Below are positions 25,501 through 33,657 of a stretch of 64,000 bases of DNA, piece by piece. The notes below the pieces were generated by a model. The model saw nothing but the letters and a program-made list of their open reading frames with translations, had not been told where the DNA came from and made no database searches. The stretch is from Terriglobus roseus DSM 18391 (lineage in GTDB: Bacteria > Acidobacteriota > Terriglobia > Terriglobales > Acidobacteriaceae). Numbering within the stretch: the stretch's first letter is position 1; the number at the start of each line of letters is the position of its first letter. Made by a program: the position numbers and the translations under genes. Where the stretch lies: NCBI RefSeq assembly GCF_000265425.1, contig NC_018014.1, positions 3,658,001-3,722,000 on the forward strand, given 5' to 3'.

Positions 25501-26128
25501 TACCATCCAGCATGAAGTAGACGTTGCCCTGCAACGATCCATTGATGGTGTACGAGGCGACGTCAATGCCCGTGCGCGCATTGTTAATGCTCTGAAGATC
25601 TGACGAATTTGCCGTTCCGTTCGCAGGCGAGACGCCGGCGCTCAACTGCACCAGCTGATAGACGTTGCGGGTGAGCAGCGGCACACGATCAATTGCCTCC
25701 GCGGAGATCAACTGCCCCACCGTTGCGCTCGAAGCGTCCACCGTCGATGCAGACGCGTCCACTGTCACGACATCACTGGCGCCACCCGCGGGAAGCTTCA
25801 CGTTCAGCGCGGTGGTCTGATCCACAGAGACACGAATGTTCTTCTGTACGGTCGTGCTGAATCCGTCATGCGCCGCGGACAGCTCGTAGACGCCGGGCGT
25901 GACGGAGACGAAGGTGTAAACACCCGCCCCGGAAGTGGTCGTTTTCTGAACCAGCCCGGTCTTCACCTCGCGCAATTCCACAGTCGTACCCGGAATTGCT
26001 GCGCCGGAGACGTCTGTGATGCTGCCGCTGACGCCACCGCGGCCCGACTGGGCCACAAGTGATACGCAAAGCAGCGGGCTGGCCACAGCTGCAAACGAAA
26101 CAACGGACCGCACCGAACAACGTCGCAT
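22586..26128 (-). CDS. TonB-dependent outer-membrane receptor with carboxypeptidase-regulatory domain
   Basis: 1180 residues from ATG 26128, chosen because CAGGAGA lies five bases upstream; an in-frame ATG 42 bases earlier lacks one. A signal peptide ends at VAQS. Residues 30-110 form a CarboxypepD_reg domain (SGSITDVSGAAIPGTTVELREV, GVYTFVSVTPGVYELSA). A plug domain follows (SAEAIDRVPLLTRNVYQL, YMLDGSPIG), then a long beta-barrel rich in aromatic and Asn residues ending in FQFGARFNF, a C-terminal barrel signature. This is the acidobacterial counterpart of SusC-type glycan importers. Divergent from the lacI gene with an operator palindrome 36 bases upstream of the start, so it is probably co-regulated with the GH2-APC-GH3-NagX genes. 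Confidence 0.9.
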   Translation of the reverse strand: MRRCSVRSVVSFAAVASPLLCVSLVAQSGRGGVSGSITDVSGAAIPGTTVELREVKTGLVQKTTTSGAGVYTFVSVTPGVYELSAAHDGFSTTVQKNIRVSVDQTTALNVKLPAGGASDVVTVDASASTVDASSATVGQLISAEAIDRVPLLTRNVYQLVQLSAGVSPANGTANSSDLQSINNARTGIDVASYTINGSLQGNVYFMLDGSPIGVAENNAATIMPAFQVPEDSVAEFRVETQNTPASYASGGGGVISLVTKSGGNSFHGDAFGYFRPNAVAANDFFFKRNNPGAPTSDFHRYQEGGAIGGPIKKDKLFFFADYEATQQASLEVGSYTVPTAAERTGDFSADSFTIYNPLVADDPVTGLRQPFVNNQIAASNIDPVAKYFSTKLPLPNATGIGPFHTNNFTTSGLAPLHAQKADLRIDYAPTAKQRIFGRYSYGNTTQGNSNLYGSSNMFNPLFYVNDTTTNNALLGDDITLSPTSLLQLRYSFTRHNEHQTGDPRQSTFDITTAGFPQSLASEVSYKQIPVITFSDTAPVGGTGNYDNFLFVSENSDFSASITKLLGRHELSAGFEYQKKFMNIGQPAFPAGAYSFDKTATSSTTFAGDGNDFASFLIGMGSIPGGEGSNFTKDLFAAMASPYYAAFFQDTFHITKHFTATLGARWEIFGGRTERHNRMEYFDPTLSYTVNGVSLVGGERFVDKNRRSPFETDWKNVGPRGSFAWEAHPGTVVRGGGGIYYGPSTTMVANSSLNSDGFTSATTWNATQYNSDGNTVMVNPLSNPFPNGIVRPQGAALGAATNIGVGLSTVISNPRTLTTYNFNFGIEQQLPGRTVFTLAYVGSRGLFLPLGSVDFNQLPIATIAQYGTALCVDGSAGCQTVPNTLGPVLPATNPYYGSPDVPLWLSLLKYPQFNNGSFGSGVTVNGYPGGDSSFNSLQTKLEKRLSNGFTTITSFTWGKIMTNDSQSPLGFVGYHSAGPQDWRDLRLERSVASQDVKLQFNTQLSYDLPIGKGKLVQLHGVADSLAGGWTLNGIVYLSSGVPIASPTGTGNPYFNQRVNLVCDANRGATHTAEQWFSPSCFSQPSTQFAAGTAPAYLSNVRTDGAHNLDASIYKTFTLPHENTIRLEVAGYNVTNTVQYAYPNVFWNPDAVNDPTVLAGFGQVTSAANTPRQFQFGARFNF

Positions 26129-26163
26129 GGAGTCTCCTGGGATGAAAAGTGGGAAAACGTCTT

Positions 26164-26181
26164 TATTCAAACGGTTGAATA
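26164..26181. promoter_or_regulatory. LacI-family operator palindrome
   Basis: TATTCAAACGGTTGAATA is an 18-base near-perfect palindrome (one mismatched pair) centred on CG, the hallmark of LacI/GalR operators. It lies between the divergent TonB receptor (start 26128) and the LacI regulator (start 26288), placed to control both directions. Binding by that regulator is inferred. Confidence 0.75.
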
Positions 26182-26287
26182 CTTTATGAATAGAAGATAT
26201 ATTTCCGATTCAGGAGACTGTCAAGCGATTCCGCGTTGTTTTTCTGAAGGATCCACAGTCGCCCCATCCGCTCGAAGGTACTTGCAT

Positions 26288-27370
26288 ATGCCACAACGAA
26301 AAACCGGTCACGTCACCCTGAGCGATGTGGCACGAGCGACGGGATTTTCAGTCTCCACTGTGTCCATCACCTTGAGTGAAGCGCCACTTTCTGCCAACGT
26401 CGCCGCATCCACGCGCGAGATGATCCGCAAGACCGCGGCCAGGCTTGGCTATCACCCGGACGCTCGTGCGCGTTCGCTGCGCAAGCGTAGCTCCGGCACA
26501 ATTGGCGTCCTTGCCTTCGATCTTTCTGACCCATTCAGCATGCCGGTAGTCCAGGGCATACAGGCAGGCCTGCATGACACGGACTATCTGCCATTGGTGA
26601 TGGACGCGCAGACAGAACGCAAGGTCTTCGACCACTCCTTGCGGCTGATGCTGGAGCGCCGCGTAGAAGGCGTGATCGTCATTGCAAGCTGGGTCTTCGA
26701 CGAGAGCGGTCTGCTCGCCGACGCACAGAAGAACTCCGTCCAGCTCCTCATCGTTGGCCGGGACCTTACTCAGCGCAACATCACGTCTTACCTGCTGGAC
26801 AACGAAGAAGGCGGAGCCCTCGCGATGGCCCATCTTCTGGACCTGGGACATCGCAGGATAGCGGTCATTCGCGGACCCAATGAGATGTTCGACAGCGCGC
26901 CGCGATGGAATGGCATACTGCGCGCGGCAAAGGCTCGTGGTGTTGACGTCGATCTGAAGCTTGTGACACAACTGCCTTCAATCGGCACAACAGACGATGC
27001 CTTTGAAGGCGGTCGTGCCTTCGTCCGAGAATTGGTCAAGAAGCGCCGAAGCTTCACTGCGGTGGTGGCCTTCGATGACATGACGGCACTGGGTGTGGTG
27101 CGTGGTCTGGCCGAGGCTGGTATCTCTGTTCCTGACGGCTGCTCGGTCATCGGCTTTGACGATGTGCTTCCCGCGCGCGTCACTACGCCCGCCATCACCA
27201 CCGTCCGCCAGCCAATGCGCGACATGGGACAACAGGCGATCCAACGGATGTTGTCGGCATTGAAAGACGGCAACGCCAGCACTAAGGCAGCGCGCTTTTA
27301 CTGCACACCGGAGTTGATCCCTCGCTCGTCAACCGCTGCAGTTAAGACAAAGCGCAAGACCTCTGCTTGA
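26288..27370 (+). CDS. LacI-family transcriptional regulator
   Basis: 360 residues from ATG 26288; the longer frame from 26186 is unlikely because the helix-turn-helix begins right after this start. Residues 9-27 (VTLSDVARATGFSVSTVS) are the LacI HTH, followed by the hinge region VRxxA-like LGYHPDARARSLRKRSSGTIGVLAFDL. The periplasmic-binding-type effector domain is complete, including DNEEGGALAMAHLLDLGHRRIAVIRG and VIGFDDVLPARVTTPAITTVRQP. It should repress the divergent TonB receptor and its own downstream glycan genes through the palindrome at 26164-26181, with a sugar from the degraded polymer as inducer. The neighbours suggest an amino sugar or gluco-oligosaccharide. Confidence 0.92.
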   Translation: MPQRKTGHVTLSDVARATGFSVSTVSITLSEAPLSANVAASTREMIRKTAARLGYHPDARARSLRKRSSGTIGVLAFDLSDPFSMPVVQGIQAGLHDTDYLPLVMDAQTERKVFDHSLRLMLERRVEGVIVIASWVFDESGLLADAQKNSVQLLIVGRDLTQRNITSYLLDNEEGGALAMAHLLDLGHRRIAVIRGPNEMFDSAPRWNGILRAAKARGVDVDLKLVTQLPSIGTTDDAFEGGRAFVRELVKKRRSFTAVVAFDDMTALGVVRGLAEAGISVPDGCSVIGFDDVLPARVTTPAITTVRQPMRDMGQQAIQRMLSALKDGNASTKAARFYCTPELIPRSSTAAVKTKRKTSA

Positions 27371-27432
27371 GGACTCGTATGCTTTTGCCATTACGCCCCT
27401 GAACGAACAGACACAGCCGGGAGATCCATAGC

Positions 27433-30057
27433 ATGACGTCTCGACGCCTTCTTTCCGCACTCGTTTTGCTTCTCTTCGGCACACAGATCGGATATGCAGC
27501 GCGACCTGCCTTCCATGATGGCTGGCAGTTGCATACCGCCTGCGGTCTTGCAGCTGACGGGGCGGCACTGTCCGATGGGACAGCTCAAATTCAGGACTGG
27601 ACGACGGTTACCCTCCCGTCGACGGTGCTGGCAGCCCAGGTCGCAGCAAAGCAACTTCCTGATCCGTATTTTGCGGACAATCTGCGGAAGCTCCCGGGCA
27701 TGGGCTATGCCGTTGGTGAAAACTTTTCAAATTTCCCCATGCCTGCGGACAGCCCTTATCGCTGTGGCTGGTGGTATCGAAAGAGTTTCCACGCGACCGT
27801 GACGAAGGGTGAACGTACCATCCTGCACTTCGGCGGCATTAACTACCGCGGCGAGCTCTGGGTGAATGGCCATCGCATCGCTGGCTCTGACGAGATCGAA
27901 GGCGCCTACCGCGCCTATGATTTCGATATCTCGAACGTTGTGCGCCCTGCAGCAGAGAACATCGTTGCTGTGCAGGTCTTCGCACCCACGGAAAACGACC
28001 TCGGCATCAACTGGGTGGACTGGAATCCTGCACCACCCGACAAGGACATGGGGCTATGGGGCGACGTGGCCCTGGTGACGACCGGAGCTGTCACATTGCG
28101 GTCGCCCATGGTGACCACACACTTCACAGATGAGACGCTACAAACCGCCGAACTGACCATCTATGCTGAAGCAGCCAACATGACCGACGCTCCAATTGAA
28201 GCGGTTCTTCGCGGCACACTGGTCGGTCAACGGATCGAGCAGAAGGTCTCGCTCGCCGCGCATGAACAACGAACAGTGACGTACCCCATCGTTCGTGCGA
28301 AACATCCGGAGCTCTGGTGGCCTAAGCAGATGGGCGAGCCTCATCTCGAGAAGCTTTCTCTCACTGCTGTAGTTGCAGGCAGACAAGTGGATTCAAAGGA
28401 GATCGACTTCGGCATTCGTGAGATGTCGTCCGAGCTTACTGCCAACGGCAGCCGTCTCTTCCGCGTGAACGGCAAGCCCATCTTGATTCGTGGCGCCGGC
28501 TGGTCACAGGACATGATGCTGCGTTCTGATGACGACAAGTTGCGTGACCAGATTGAAATGGTGCAGCACCTGAATCTCAACACGATTCGGCTGGAAGGCA
28601 AGCTGGAAACGGAAGAGTTCTTCCACATGACGGATAAGAACGGCTTGCTGGTCATGCTGGGCTGGTGCTGTTGCGACCGTTGGGAGCAATGGTCGAAGTG
28701 GACGGACAAAAACCTGTCCGTTGCAACCTCATCGTTGCATGACCAGCTGCTTCGCCTGCGCAGCCATGCAAGCCTGCTGGTATGGCTGAATGGCAGCGAC
28801 AATGCGCCGCCGGAGAAGGTGGAACGCGCCTACCTGGACGTCGAGGCCGCAGCACACTGGCCCAACCCCATCCTCAGCGCAGCCTCATCCCAGACAACTT
28901 CGCTAACGGGCTTGAACGGCGTAAAAATGTCCGGCCCTTACGACTATGTCGAACCCAGTTACTGGTATGTCGACCATAAGTACGGTGGCGCCTTCGGCTT
29001 CAACACGGAGACAAGCCCCGGCCCGGCGATCCCATCGCTGGCGAGCCGCAAGCTCTTCTTGACCGACCCGGAAGCATGGCCGGCGACGAACAACTGGAAG
29101 TTACACTTCGGCGGCAATGAGTTCAGCAAGCTGGATGTCATGGACCAGGCGATGGCGGCTATCTACGCCAAGCCTACGTCCGCCGAGAGCTACGAACGTA
29201 TGGCGCACACCATGCAGTACGACTCGGAGCGCGCCATGTTCGAGTCTTACAGCCGCAACAAATATCAGTCCACGGGTGTGGTGCAGTGGATGCTGAACAA
29301 CGCATGGCCTTCCATGATCTGGCACCTGTATGACTACTACCTGGACGCCGATGCTGGATACTTCGCCACGAAGAAGGCATGCGAGCCGCTGCACATCCAG
29401 TATGGCTACGACGATCGCAGCGTGGCCGTGGTCAACAGCACATACGCCGCATCCAGCGATCTGAAGGCGTCCATCAGCGTGCGTGATCTGTCTTGGCATG
29501 AGCTGTATCGCAAAGATCAAACGCTGACCTTGGCTGCAGACGGCGTGCAACAGGTCACAGTTATCCCGGAGAATCTCTACCGAAACGGCCGGAAGATCCT
29601 GCTGCTCGATCTCTCCCTGCGCAAGGCTGACGGTACCGTAGTGAGCCGAAACTTCTACTGGGTTCCCACCACACTCACTGCGTTCGATTGGACCGAGACA
29701 AACTTCACTCACACACCCGCGGCGCGTTACGAAGATCTCTCCGCACTTACGACGCTGCCGACGGCGACCATCGACGCACGCGTCACGATGGCGAGCGGTC
29801 CGGTACGAAACGCCACCGTCATGCTTCACAACAATTCCGCCACTGTGGCCTTCCAGGTCCGCGTCGCTGCGCGAAGCAGCAAAGGCGAACTGGTAGCTCC
29901 CGTGATGTGGTCCGACAACTGGATTGAAGTCCCGCCCGGCGAGACCACAACACTTACCGCTGCTCTTCCAGAGTCCGCCCCGAAGGATGTCGTATTCCAA
30001 CTGGATGGCTGGAATGTCGCGGCTGCGACGCTCGCTGTGGCCGGCCAGACACGATGA
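27433..30057 (+). CDS. GH2 family exo-beta-D-glucosaminidase-like glycosidase
   Basis: 874 residues with a signal peptide (LLSALVLLLFGTQIGYA). Order: N-terminal GH2 sugar-binding domain (GWWYRKSFHATV, FGGINYRGELWVNG), Ig-like domain, TIM barrel, and C-terminal beta domains. In the barrel, VWLNGSDN places an aspartate (D456) where most GH2 enzymes have an Asn-Glu acid pair. GFNTETSPG gives the nucleophile E526. An Asp acid/base about 70 residues before the nucleophile is the feature of CsxA-type exo-beta-D-glucosaminidases (D469/E541 there), so release of GlcN from chitosan-like chains is the best guess. A mannosidase activity remains possible. Its TGA overlaps the APC permease ATG by four bases, and a NagX-like gene lies in the same operon. 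Confidence 0.85.
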   Translation: MTSRRLLSALVLLLFGTQIGYAARPAFHDGWQLHTACGLAADGAALSDGTAQIQDWTTVTLPSTVLAAQVAAKQLPDPYFADNLRKLPGMGYAVGENFSNFPMPADSPYRCGWWYRKSFHATVTKGERTILHFGGINYRGELWVNGHRIAGSDEIEGAYRAYDFDISNVVRPAAENIVAVQVFAPTENDLGINWVDWNPAPPDKDMGLWGDVALVTTGAVTLRSPMVTTHFTDETLQTAELTIYAEAANMTDAPIEAVLRGTLVGQRIEQKVSLAAHEQRTVTYPIVRAKHPELWWPKQMGEPHLEKLSLTAVVAGRQVDSKEIDFGIREMSSELTANGSRLFRVNGKPILIRGAGWSQDMMLRSDDDKLRDQIEMVQHLNLNTIRLEGKLETEEFFHMTDKNGLLVMLGWCCCDRWEQWSKWTDKNLSVATSSLHDQLLRLRSHASLLVWLNGSDNAPPEKVERAYLDVEAAAHWPNPILSAASSQTTSLTGLNGVKMSGPYDYVEPSYWYVDHKYGGAFGFNTETSPGPAIPSLASRKLFLTDPEAWPATNNWKLHFGGNEFSKLDVMDQAMAAIYAKPTSAESYERMAHTMQYDSERAMFESYSRNKYQSTGVVQWMLNNAWPSMIWHLYDYYLDADAGYFATKKACEPLHIQYGYDDRSVAVVNSTYAASSDLKASISVRDLSWHELYRKDQTLTLAADGVQQVTVIPENLYRNGRKILLLDLSLRKADGTVVSRNFYWVPTTLTAFDWTETNFTHTPAARYEDLSALTTLPTATIDARVTMASGPVRNATVMLHNNSATVAFQVRVAARSSKGELVAPVMWSDNWIEVPPGETTTLTAALPESAPKDVVFQLDGWNVAAATLAVAGQTR

Positions 30058-31370
30058 GCACAACCTCAACGAAGGTTGGCCTGCGCCGGTCGCTGCGATT
30101 TTGGGATCTGGTGCTCTACGGCATCATCCTCATTCAACCCACCGCGCCGATGCCGAGCTTCGGTGTGATCTACACCGTTGCCGGCGGCCACGCAGTCACA
30201 GCGATCCTGCTTGCGATGGTGGCGATGCTCTTCACCTGCATCAGCTACGGACGCATGGCGCAGGCGCATCCACAGGGTGGATCTGCTTTTCTTTATGTGG
30301 GCAAGGAGCTGAATCTTGGGCTCGGCTACCTCACTGGCTGGTGCCTGGTACTGGACTACGTGCTGAACCCGCTCATCTGCACGGTCTGGTGCAGCCGCGC
30401 GGCCATGAACTTTCTGCCGCACGCGCCATACGTCGCGTGGGCAGTGTTTTTTGCGGCGTTCTTCACCATCATCAACTGCCTTGGCATGGAGACCTCCGCG
30501 CGCATCAACCGGGGCATGGCAGCCGCACTGGGCGTTGTGATTCTGCTGGTTATTGCAGCCGCTATCCGATGGTTGGTGCATGCGCCGTCGCTCACACCGC
30601 ATGACCTGCTGGTGCCTTTCTATGACAGCAGCCGTTTCCAGTGGTCCCATGTGCTGCGTGGCACATCCATCGCTGTGCTCACGTACATCGGCTTCGATGG
30701 CATCTCCACGCTGAGCGATGAAGCCATGGAGCCGCGTCGTGACATCCCACGAGCCATCATCTTTACCTGCCTTGTAACAGGCGTGTTGGCCAGCGTCGAA
30801 GTCTATCTGGCACAGTTGGCCTGGCCCGTTGGGCTTGCCTTTCCAGACGTGGACACAGCATACGTGCATGTCGCACAGCGCCTGGGCGGTGTGGTGCTGT
30901 TTATTGTCGTCAACTCCGCACTGCTGCTGGCGACGATTGGTTCCGGCATGGCATCGCAGCTCGGTGCCGCACGCCTGCTGTATGCCATGGGACAAGATGG
31001 AGCTCTGCCACGCACGTTCTTCGGCGCCATCACCACAGAGCGGCGCATCCCGCGCAACAACCTTTTGCTGGTGGGCGCGCTCGCGCTCGCAGGTGCGTTG
31101 CTCTTCAGTTATCAGCTTGGGACGGAGCTGCTCAACTACGGTGCGCTCTTCGCTTTCATGGGCGTCAATCTTGCGTGCATCGCACGCGCATGGCGTCAGG
31201 ACGCAGCGGGCAAATGGAAGATCGTCGTACCGTCCGCGCTTGGCTTCTTGGTCTGTCTGCTCCTATGGCTCAATCTCAGCCCGCTCGCCCTGAGCGTCGG
31301 TACGCTCTGGGCCGCGCTCGGCATGCTGTTGTGGTGGGCGCGCCGCAAGTACACAACGCTTCCCGCGTAA
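30054..31370 (+). CDS. APC-superfamily permease
   Basis: 438 residues with about twelve membrane helices. Helix 1 carries FWDLVLYGIILIQPTAPMPSFGVIY, which aligns with the broken TM1 substrate loop of amino acid-polyamine-organocation transporters. IGFDGISTLSDEAMEPRRDIPRAII is the conserved TM6-TM7 region of the family. Members carry amino acids or amines. Placed in the same operon as an exo-glucosaminidase and a NagX-like protein, it may import an amino sugar or a co-released amine, which is inference. Start ATG 30054 overlaps the GH2 stop, and GH3 begins ten bases after its stop. Confidence 0.85.
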   Translation: MSTTSTKVGLRRSLRFWDLVLYGIILIQPTAPMPSFGVIYTVAGGHAVTAILLAMVAMLFTCISYGRMAQAHPQGGSAFLYVGKELNLGLGYLTGWCLVLDYVLNPLICTVWCSRAAMNFLPHAPYVAWAVFFAAFFTIINCLGMETSARINRGMAAALGVVILLVIAAAIRWLVHAPSLTPHDLLVPFYDSSRFQWSHVLRGTSIAVLTYIGFDGISTLSDEAMEPRRDIPRAIIFTCLVTGVLASVEVYLAQLAWPVGLAFPDVDTAYVHVAQRLGGVVLFIVVNSALLLATIGSGMASQLGAARLLYAMGQDGALPRTFFGAITTERRIPRNNLLLVGALALAGALLFSYQLGTELLNYGALFAFMGVNLACIARAWRQDAAGKWKIVVPSALGFLVCLLLWLNLSPLALSVGTLWAALGMLLWWARRKYTTLPA

Positions 31371-31380
31371 GAAGGATTCG

Positions 31381-33642
31381 ATGAAACGCAACCGCACGCT
31401 CTCAGCCCTGGCCTTTACCGTCACTACATGCGGACTCATCTCATTCGCGGCGCCACTCTCTGCACAGCAAGACAGCAAGACAGACGAGGCATGGAAGAAT
31501 CGCACGCTCTCCGCTGATCAGCGCGCGGACCTGCTGCTGCACATGCTAACGCTCGACCAGAAGATTCAACTGCTGCACGGTACAGGTGACCCGCATGACG
31601 GCCCGCCCGATCCGCTGGCGAAGGATGCAAACGGTGGATCCGGCTACGTGCCTGGATTTGAGAACAAGGGCTTTCCCGGTCTGCAGAGTGTTGACTCTGC
31701 AAGCGGTGTTGCCTATGCAGCCGGCAGCGGCCGTTACGCTACCGCACTGCCGTCCAACATCGCCGCTGCAAGCTCCTGGGACACATCGCTTGCGGAGCGT
31801 TATGGCGCAATGATCGGGCAGGAGCTGCGCGACCTCGGCTACAACATGACCCTGGGCGGCGGCGTAAATCTCACTCGCGAACCGCGCGATGGGCGCACCT
31901 TCGAGTACCAGGGCGAGGACCCAATCCTGAGCGGCACCATGGTGGGCCACCTGATCCGTGGTGTGCAATCTACCCATGTGGTGGGCCACATCAAGCACTT
32001 CGCCGTGAACGACCAGGAGAGTGGCCGCCACGCTGTATCGTCCGAGATCAGTGAACGTGCCATGCGCGAGACAGATCTGCTCGCATTCAAGATCGGCTTG
32101 GAGATCGGTCAGCCTGGCGCGGTGATGTGCGCCTATAACCGTGTGAATGGCGACTACGCCTGCGAGAACGACTTCCTGCTGCACAAGGTGCTCAAGGGAG
32201 AGTGGAAGTATCCGGGCTTCGTCATCTCCGACTGGCTTGCAACGCACTCTACCGTCAAGGCCTCGCATGCTGGCCTTGACCAGGAGCAGCCCGGCAACGT
32301 CTTCTTCGGCTCAGCCCTCAAGAAGGCAGTGCAGGACGGCGCCGTATCGCAGGCGGAGCTGGACGATCACGCGCATCGCGTGCTGCGCTCCATGTTTGCC
32401 GCTGGGGTCGTGGACGATATCCCAACGAAGCGGGTGCCGGACGTGTTTGCACACGCCACATTCGCGCGAGAAGTCGAGCAGAAGAGCATTGTGCTTCTGC
32501 GGAACGAGCAGGCGCTCCTTCCGCTGAACCCTACGCGCGCTCAACACATCCTTGTGGTCGGGCGTAACGCCGACAAGGGCATCCCGTCGGGTGGCGGATC
32601 GGCGCAGGTCGACGCGCCCGGTGGCAACGTCATTGGGACCATTCCCGAGAAGGACCGCAAGCAGGCCTGGCAGAAGGCTGTGTGGTTCCCCGGCGCTCCG
32701 CTGGCAGCATTGCGAGAGTCCGCTCCCGCCGCGGACGTTCGCTTTGAGGACGGCACAGACGCGGTACGAACGGCGAAGGCTGCGGCTGAAGCCGATGTCG
32801 TCCTGGTCTTCGCTTACCAGTTGCAGGCAGAGGGCGAAGACCTCACGACCCTTGGCTTACCCGATGGTCAGGATGCGCTGATCGATACCGTCGCCAAAGC
32901 GAATCCTCACACCGTCGTGATCCTGCAGACAGGTGGACCCGTGCTGATGCCGTGGGTGAAGTCGGTGAGCGCAGTCATGGAAGCCTGGTACCCGGGAACC
33001 TCGGGCGCGGGCGCAATGGCAGATGTGCTCTTCGGGAAGGTGAATCCATCCGCGAAGCTGCCGGTCACGTTCCCTTTGCGCGAAGAGGACTTGCCACATC
33101 CTCAGCTAGTCCTGCCTCCGCCTGCGTCCCAAGAGGACTGGAGTAATGAAGCCGCAATGTCGCGGAAGCTTCTCGCCGGCCTGCCTACCTTCCCGACCCG
33201 TTACGACGAGGGACTGCAGGTGGGATACCGCTGGTATGACCAGCAACAGAAGCCAGTACTCTTCCCCTTCGGCTTCGGACTCTCCTACACCACCTTCTCC
33301 TATTCCGGTCTGCGCGTGCAGGGGGATGCCGACACGACCGTAACCTTCCGCCTGAAGAACTCCGGCAGCAGAAGCGGCGACGAGATCGCGCAGGTTTATC
33401 TTGCATTGCCGACCTCTGCGAACGAGCCACCCAAGCGACTTGTCGGCTGGAAGAAGGTTCATCTGGAGCCGGGCGAAGAGCAGGAAGAGAGCATCTCGAT
33501 CCCACGGGAACGCTTCGGCATCTGGGACGGAGAGAAGAACGGCTGGATCGTTCCTGCCGGGGCTTATCGCGTGATGCTCGGGACATCCTCCGCTTCCCTG
33601 CCGTTGCAGCAGACGTTGAAGAAGACCAGAACCAATCTGTAA
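31381..33642 (+). CDS. GH3 family beta-glycosidase (secreted)
   Basis: 753 residues with a signal peptide ending at PLSAQ. Start ATG 31381 has AAGGA six bases upstream. The (alpha/beta)8 domain shows LGGGVNLTREPRDGRTFEYQGEDP, KHFAVNDQE, and the nucleophile D284 in VISDWLATHS. The second domain contains the LQAEGEDLTTLGLP segment, whose glutamate is the usual acid/base of the beta-glucosidase branch. A fibronectin type III-like domain ends the protein (AYRVMLGTSS). It lacks the KHFPGHG motif of NagZ-type N-acetylglucosaminidases, so beta-glucosidase or beta-xylosidase-like activity is expected. It probably trims oligosaccharides produced with the GH2 enzyme in the same operon. Confidence 0.9.
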   Translation: MKRNRTLSALAFTVTTCGLISFAAPLSAQQDSKTDEAWKNRTLSADQRADLLLHMLTLDQKIQLLHGTGDPHDGPPDPLAKDANGGSGYVPGFENKGFPGLQSVDSASGVAYAAGSGRYATALPSNIAAASSWDTSLAERYGAMIGQELRDLGYNMTLGGGVNLTREPRDGRTFEYQGEDPILSGTMVGHLIRGVQSTHVVGHIKHFAVNDQESGRHAVSSEISERAMRETDLLAFKIGLEIGQPGAVMCAYNRVNGDYACENDFLLHKVLKGEWKYPGFVISDWLATHSTVKASHAGLDQEQPGNVFFGSALKKAVQDGAVSQAELDDHAHRVLRSMFAAGVVDDIPTKRVPDVFAHATFAREVEQKSIVLLRNEQALLPLNPTRAQHILVVGRNADKGIPSGGGSAQVDAPGGNVIGTIPEKDRKQAWQKAVWFPGAPLAALRESAPAADVRFEDGTDAVRTAKAAAEADVVLVFAYQLQAEGEDLTTLGLPDGQDALIDTVAKANPHTVVILQTGGPVLMPWVKSVSAVMEAWYPGTSGAGAMADVLFGKVNPSAKLPVTFPLREEDLPHPQLVLPPPASQEDWSNEAAMSRKLLAGLPTFPTRYDEGLQVGYRWYDQQQKPVLFPFGFGLSYTTFSYSGLRVQGDADTTVTFRLKNSGSRSGDEIAQVYLALPTSANEPPKRLVGWKKVHLEPGEEQEESISIPRERFGIWDGEKNGWIVPAGAYRVMLGTSSASLPLQQTLKKTRTNL

Positions 33643-33657
33643 GAACGAAGATGCTTC

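Noticed and set aside
29101..30069. 322-codon complement frame over the GH2 gene
   Set aside because: Antisense to a well-supported GH2 domain; composition (Arg, Gly, His) and lack of a ribosome site mark it as a shadow.
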